DNA from: Clostridia bacterium
GTDB lineage: Bacteria; Bacillota; Clostridia; Oscillospirales; Acutalibacteraceae
Direction of reading: 5' to 3'
NCBI GenBank assembly: GCA_017442445.1
Contig: JAFRZS010000166.1
Coordinates: 1 to 9,710, forward strand
Length of the DNA stretch: 9,710 nt
In this document: piece by piece, positions 6,494 to 9,710 of the stretch
Numbering within the stretch: position 1 is the first letter of the stretch
Layout: each line of letters opens with the position of its first letter
The notes under the pieces: model-generated
What the model was told of the DNA's origin: nothing
Databases searched by the model: none
Seen by the model: the letters and a program-made list of their open reading frames with translations, nothing else
Position numbers and translations under genes: made by a program

Positions 6494-7276
6494 TTATTTA
6501 TTTCTGAATTTTCCGAGTGCTTCGCCTGACAAAGAACCTAAAATTTCAAGTCCTTTTGCACTATAGTGACCTGCGACATAAGGATTCATATATTCAGGCT
6601 GTTGATTGATTTCTGTTGCAATTTTTGTCAGCATAAGAAAATCGGGATTTTCTTCACAAATTTCTGTCTGTGCATCAATAATTTCAATATCTCTTTCGTC
6701 TTTTGTAAAGTGTCCGACTCTGATTACACCGAATTTATCAATTTCTAAATCCTTTTTAAGCTCTTCGTTGAGTTCTGTGATTTTTTCTTTATAGTAAGCC
6801 TTTGTCTTACTATAAATTGCATCGCTTTCACCCTGAAGCCACACAAAGTAGATTTTATCAACTTTGTCGGCTTTTTTTATTGCCGCCGAGGATTTCTTCA
6901 CCAGGATATCATAACCGTCTGTGCCGGGCAGCCATTGATGAATTTCCGTACTGCCTTTTGCGACATGAACTGCGAGAAGTTCTTTTCCTGTTTCTTTTAT
7001 ATATGCTCTGCAAAATTCAGGAACAAGATTTGTATTGCCGTAACAGGCACTGCCCGTTTTGTGTTCTTTCAACCATAAGGACAAATCTGTTTTCGATTCT
7101 ATAGATTTCCCCTGTGTGTTATCATACATTATATTTTCACCTACGGGATTCTTCAAAGGGACAAGGCTGTCACTCAAAAACTTGTATTCATAGGCATTTT
7201 CTACCACTTCGGATTCCGATAATGCTTCTGTCTGCCCCTGCATATTGCTCTGTCCGCCGAAAATTATAATATCCAT
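6494..7276 (-). CDS. SGNH hydrolase, sialate O-acetylesterase-like (SASA domain)
   Basis: The 260-residue protein has the blocks of the SASA/carbohydrate esterase 6-like group of the SGNH superfamily. FGGQSNMQG near the N-terminus gives nucleophile S10; VAKGSTEIHQW (105-115) is the Gly-containing block; VWLQGESDA (145-153) is highly characteristic; GHYSAKG near the end gives H237. No signal peptide is present, so it acts in the cytosol, unlike many secreted esterases, and probably removes an acyl group from a small sugar or polyol. The usual Asp three residues before the His is V234 here. It is the last gene of the GRE operon: its ATG lies one base after the dehydrogenase stop codon, with GGTGA as a modest ribosome binding site inside the preceding gene, so it is probably translationally coupled. 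Confidence 0.85.
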   Translation of the reverse strand: MDIIIFGGQSNMQGQTEALSESEVVENAYEYKFLSDSLVPLKNPVGENIMYDNTQGKSIESKTDLSLWLKEHKTGSACYGNTNLVPEFCRAYIKETGKELLAVHVAKGSTEIHQWLPGTDGYDILVKKSSAAIKKADKVDKIYFVWLQGESDAIYSKTKAYYKEKITELNEELKKDLEIDKFGVIRVGHFTKDERDIEIIDAQTEICEENPDFLMLTKIATEINQQPEYMNPYVAGHYSAKGLEILGSLSGEALGKFRNK

Positions 7277-7277
7277 C

Positions 7278-8369
7278 TTATTTCACCAACATTGTTTTGA
7301 TATTATTACCTGCTTTTGCATCTGCAAAAGCTTCGTTTATTTTATCTATTGTATATTTATTTGCAAGTTTTTCAATTTTTGTATGAAGGTCAGGGTTAGC
7401 AACCAAAAACTTAAGATACTTGTCAACATCGCACATTGAATATTGTGATGAACCGATAATGTGCAAAGCTTTGAATGTAATCATCTGAGGCTGAATTTCA
7501 ATTCCGCCTGATGCAGAATACTGTCCGGGCACAAGATAGACGCCTCTGTTTCTCAATATATCCATACCTTGTACTACCGCCTGAGGAGCACCCGATGCTT
7601 CAAAGCATAGATCAACTCCGAGACCGCAGTTTTCTTTCTGTAACTCTGCGGTGACTTCTGCTGTACCTGCGCTCAGATTGAAAACTTTATCTGCTCCTAA
7701 TTCAAGTGCCAACTGTTCACGCTTTTCGTTGTTACCCGCTGTGATTGCATAAACCTTTTTAACACCGATTTTTTTCAGATACATTACCGCAAAAATTCCG
7801 ACGGGTCCTAAGCCCTGTACAACAGCAACATTTATTTTTGAAAAATCAACTCCTGCTTTTTCTGCGAGAGATACAGCATGAACTGCTGTGGGACCGGGAC
7901 ACGCAAATGTTGAGGCAATTGTCGGGTCAACTTCTTCGGGAATTTTTATGAGGTTTGTAAGTGGTGTGAAATTAACTTCTGTGTACCCACCGTAGAGATA
8001 CGGAGATTCATCAATGCTTCCGCCGTTTGTAACCTGCATATTCACACAGTTTGCATCGTCACCGTTTTTGCACAAGATACATTCACCGCAAGGCACTGCA
8101 ATATCAGCAATTACCGCATCACCAATTTTAAGATTATATTTCCCGGCCGCTTCTGTGTCAAGATCTGTTATTCTTCCGACAAATTCATGACCTATGATTG
8201 TGGGCGGATTTATCGCAAGTTTCCCGTTATGAAAATGAATATCCGTACCGCAGATACCACTTGCAATAAGATCCATTCTGCCATAACCTTTCGGTGCTTC
8301 AACCACATCAAACTCACGCACATCAAAATCTTTATTTACTCCCATAAATACTGCTGCTTTTGCTTTCAT
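7278..8369 (-). CDS. Zinc-dependent medium-chain alcohol dehydrogenase
   Basis: The 363-residue enzyme of the MDR superfamily interconverts an alcohol and its aldehyde or ketone with a nicotinamide cofactor. The catalytic zinc ligands are C40 (SGICGTD), H61-E62 (IIGHEFVG) and probably C157 (FACPGPT). The structural zinc loop has C94, C97, C100 and C108. The Rossmann motif is GLGPVG (186-191). The residue expected to be acidic in NAD-preferring members, after the second beta strand (VYAITAGNNEKR), is not Asp or Glu, so NADP(H) or relaxed preference is possible. The fold resembles sorbitol/threonine/butanediol dehydrogenases, but the substrate is not readable. The ATG at 8369 follows AGGAG, which overlaps the activase stop codon. 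Position between the GRE activase and an esterase suggests action on the GRE product or substrate. Confidence 0.92.
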   Translation of the reverse strand: MKAKAAVFMGVNKDFDVREFDVVEAPKGYGRMDLIASGICGTDIHFHNGKLAINPPTIIGHEFVGRITDLDTEAAGKYNLKIGDAVIADIAVPCGECILCKNGDDANCVNMQVTNGGSIDESPYLYGGYTEVNFTPLTNLIKIPEEVDPTIASTFACPGPTAVHAVSLAEKAGVDFSKINVAVVQGLGPVGIFAVMYLKKIGVKKVYAITAGNNEKREQLALELGADKVFNLSAGTAEVTAELQKENCGLGVDLCFEASGAPQAVVQGMDILRNRGVYLVPGQYSASGGIEIQPQMITFKALHIIGSSQYSMCDVDKYLKFLVANPDLHTKIEKLANKYTIDKINEAFADAKAGNNIKTMLVK

Positions 8370-8380
8370 AATTACATCTC

Positions 8381-9148
8381 CTAATTTTCAATAGTAGTTT
8401 CAAAATATTCTGAAAATTTATTTTTTATTCTTTCAAGTGTTTTCTTATCAATCAACTGAGTATTTTTATATTTGTACTCTTTTGAAAGTGCTTCGTATTT
8501 TCCGCTTCCCATTCTGTGAAACGGTAATAAATCAACTTTTTTCACTCCAAGCTCTCTGAGTGCATCACACATATACTCAATAGATTGTGCATCAATATTA
8601 AAGTCCGGTATCAGAGGTATCCTTATACGGATATTTTTATGAGCTTTTATTAGCTTTCTTATATTCTCTTTTACCAGAGATAAATCACCTTTTATTATTT
8701 CAGCATACTTTTCTTCAGACGCCGTCTTGAAATCAAATAAATATGTATCAACATATGTATTTATTTTTTCAAATTCAGAATACGGTACGCAACCTGCCGT
8801 ATCAATAAAGACCGATATTCCATCTTGTTTTACAAGCTTTAAAAGTTCTGCTACCGCATTTGCCTGTAACATCGTTTCGCCGCCGCTTAATGTTACTCCG
8901 CCTCCGCTTTCTTCGTAAAAAGCTTTATCTTCAAGAATTTCTTTAAAAACTTCTTCAGCGGTCATTTTTTTACCGCATATTTCTGTTTTGTCAAGCTTCG
9001 GATAATTGAGTTTTACCGCTTCAAAAGGTATTGTTTCGGGGTTATGGCACCACGGACATCTGAGATTACAGCCTTTCAGAAATACAGTTGTTCTGATTCC
9101 GTCACCGTCACCAACGGAAAAATGCTGAATGTTCGATATATTGAGCAT
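8381..9148 (-). CDS. Glycyl radical enzyme activase (radical SAM)
   Basis: This 255-residue activase uses a [4Fe-4S] cluster and S-adenosylmethionine to place the glycyl radical on its partner enzyme. DGDGIRTTVFLKGCNLRC begins the radical SAM core, with the cluster cysteines C27, C31 and C34 in CxxxCxxC, followed by HNPE. TLSGGE (86-91) is the SAM-binding GGE motif. Many activases of dehydratase-type GREs carry two extra clusters in a ferredoxin-like insert after HNPE. Here that insert is reduced to about 20 residues with a single cysteine (C58 in EICGKKMTAEEV), so it cannot bind them, and the protein is closer in plan to the pyruvate formate-lyase activase. It lies 10 bases after the GRE gene; its ribosome binding site AGGAGG overlaps the GRE stop codon, tying the pair together. 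Confidence 0.93.
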   Translation of the reverse strand: MLNISNIQHFSVGDGDGIRTTVFLKGCNLRCPWCHNPETIPFEAVKLNYPKLDKTEICGKKMTAEEVFKEILEDKAFYEESGGGVTLSGGETMLQANAVAELLKLVKQDGISVFIDTAGCVPYSEFEKINTYVDTYLFDFKTASEEKYAEIIKGDLSLVKENIRKLIKAHKNIRIRIPLIPDFNIDAQSIEYMCDALRELGVKKVDLLPFHRMGSGKYEALSKEYKYKNTQLIDKKTLERIKNKFSEYFETTIEN

Positions 9149-9158
9149 TGTATTCCTC

Positions 9159-9710
9159 CTATCCGTGTTGTGTTCGGTTTAAAATATCAAGCTGTACTTC
9201 TTTTGAAAGTCTTACATAATAATCTGAATATCCCGATACTCTGACAACCAAAGTCGGATATTTTTCAGGGTATTCCATAGCATCAATGAGTATTTCTCTT
9301 GATGTTGCATTTATCTGCAACTCCTGACCGCCTTTTTTGAAATATGTTTTCACAAGCGCCAAAAGTTTATATAGCTTTTCTCCCTCAAACATCGTCGGGA
9401 AGAATTTCTGATTTATAACAGTACCGCAGGACACCTTTGTATAATCAGGCTTTGTAACACTGTTAATTGTTGATGTAGCACCCTTTATATCTCTACCGTA
9501 GGTCGGCGATGCCGCATCAGATAAAGGCTCACCTTTTTTTCTGCCGTCAGGTGTTGCTGAAATTCGTCTTCCTGCATAGATATTATTTACATTCGCCGCC
9601 ATAGCGATATAAATTGCGCCGCCGTCACGGGTTCTGTAGTGAGAAAAACAATCACTCAAAAAATCAAGATACCACACAGCATACTTGTCAACAAAATCAT
9701 CGTTGTTGCC
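9159..9710 (-). CDS. Glycyl radical enzyme, C-terminal part (gene enters from right edge)
   Basis: Only the last 183 residues are in the window, and the frame stays open to base 9710. The fragment opens with GNNDDFVDKYAVW, continues with AGRRISATPDGRKKGEPLSD (about 46-65), and ends with RVSGYSDYYVRL, where G160 of the fragment (codon 9231-9233) is the radical-bearing glycine. NRTQHG is the C-terminus. These are C-terminal hallmarks of the pyruvate formate-lyase/diol dehydratase superfamily. The catalytic Cys and substrate residues lie outside, so the reaction cannot be read. DAMEYPEKYP and RVSGY are pyruvate-formate-lyase-like, while GRKKGEPLSDAASP and GTVINQKFFP resemble the dehydratase/lyase-type GREs. 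No internal start codon is needed; a GTG at 9677 is only an internal Val. Stop TAG overlaps the activase ribosome binding site. Confidence 0.93.
   Translation of the reverse strand, partial: GNNDDFVDKYAVWYLDFLSDCFSHYRTRDGGAIYIAMAANVNNIYAGRRISATPDGRKKGEPLSDAASPTYGRDIKGATSTINSVTKPDYTKVSCGTVINQKFFPTMFEGEKLYKLLALVKTYFKKGGQELQINATSREILIDAMEYPEKYPTLVVRVSGYSDYYVRLSKEVQLDILNRTQHG

Noticed and set aside
6802..7104. 100-codon plus-strand open frame
   Set aside because: It is antisense to the SGNH hydrolase gene, has no ribosome binding site of note, and gives no recognisable protein.
9675..9677. GTG as the start of a 172-residue protein at the right edge
   Set aside because: The frame is open through base 9710 and encodes conserved GRE sequence (GNNDDFVDKY) before this codon, so it is an internal Val of a gene cut by the window.

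Overview
The window reads as chromosomal DNA of a low-GC, strictly anaerobic Firmicute of the class Clostridia, probably a gut species close to Ruminococcus/Oscillospiraceae. The grounds are AT-rich intergenic DNA, strong AGGAGG-type ribosome binding sites, TTGNNN-17-TATAAT promoters, tRNA genes with encoded CCA ends, an oxygen-sensitive glycyl radical enzyme (GRE) with its activase, and a GPH-family sugar symporter paired with a family 2 glycosidase. The genus is inferred, not shown.

Layout, left to right. (1) 1-515: the 5' part of an unrecognised gene on the minus strand, with its own promoter. (2) 546-675: a gene-free stretch of abutting hairpins and an inverted repeat that looks like an interspersed repeat. 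(3) 681-942: a minus-strand tRNA-Thr(UGU) - tRNA-Tyr(GUA) operon with a consensus promoter, upstream phased A-tracts and a GAAA-capped terminator. (4) 1027-4900: a minus-strand two-gene operon, GPH symporter then cytoplasmic GH2 glycosidase, with promoter, operator-like palindrome and terminator. The sugar conjugate would be imported intact and cut inside the cell. (5) 5048-5922: a plus-strand gene for a membrane-anchored extracytoplasmic protein of unknown function, ending at a terminator shared with the convergent gene. (6) 5921-6439: a low-molecular-weight protein-tyrosine phosphatase with its own promoter. (7) 6457-9710: a tightly packed minus-strand operon entering from the right edge: GRE (C-terminal 183 residues only), GRE activase, zinc alcohol dehydrogenase, SGNH/sialate-O-acetylesterase-like hydrolase, terminator.

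How the genes may work together. The last operon is the most interesting part. A GRE with a dedicated radical SAM activase, a medium-chain dehydrogenase and an esterase-like hydrolase suggests an anaerobic catabolic route: the esterase would free the substrate, the GRE would eliminate or cleave it by radical chemistry, and the dehydrogenase would act on the carbonyl or alcohol. The substrate cannot be named because most of the GRE lies outside the window and its C-terminus does not clearly match a GRE class that I can assign by eye. The symporter-glycosidase operon is a separate transcription unit; a shared substrate is only a possibility.
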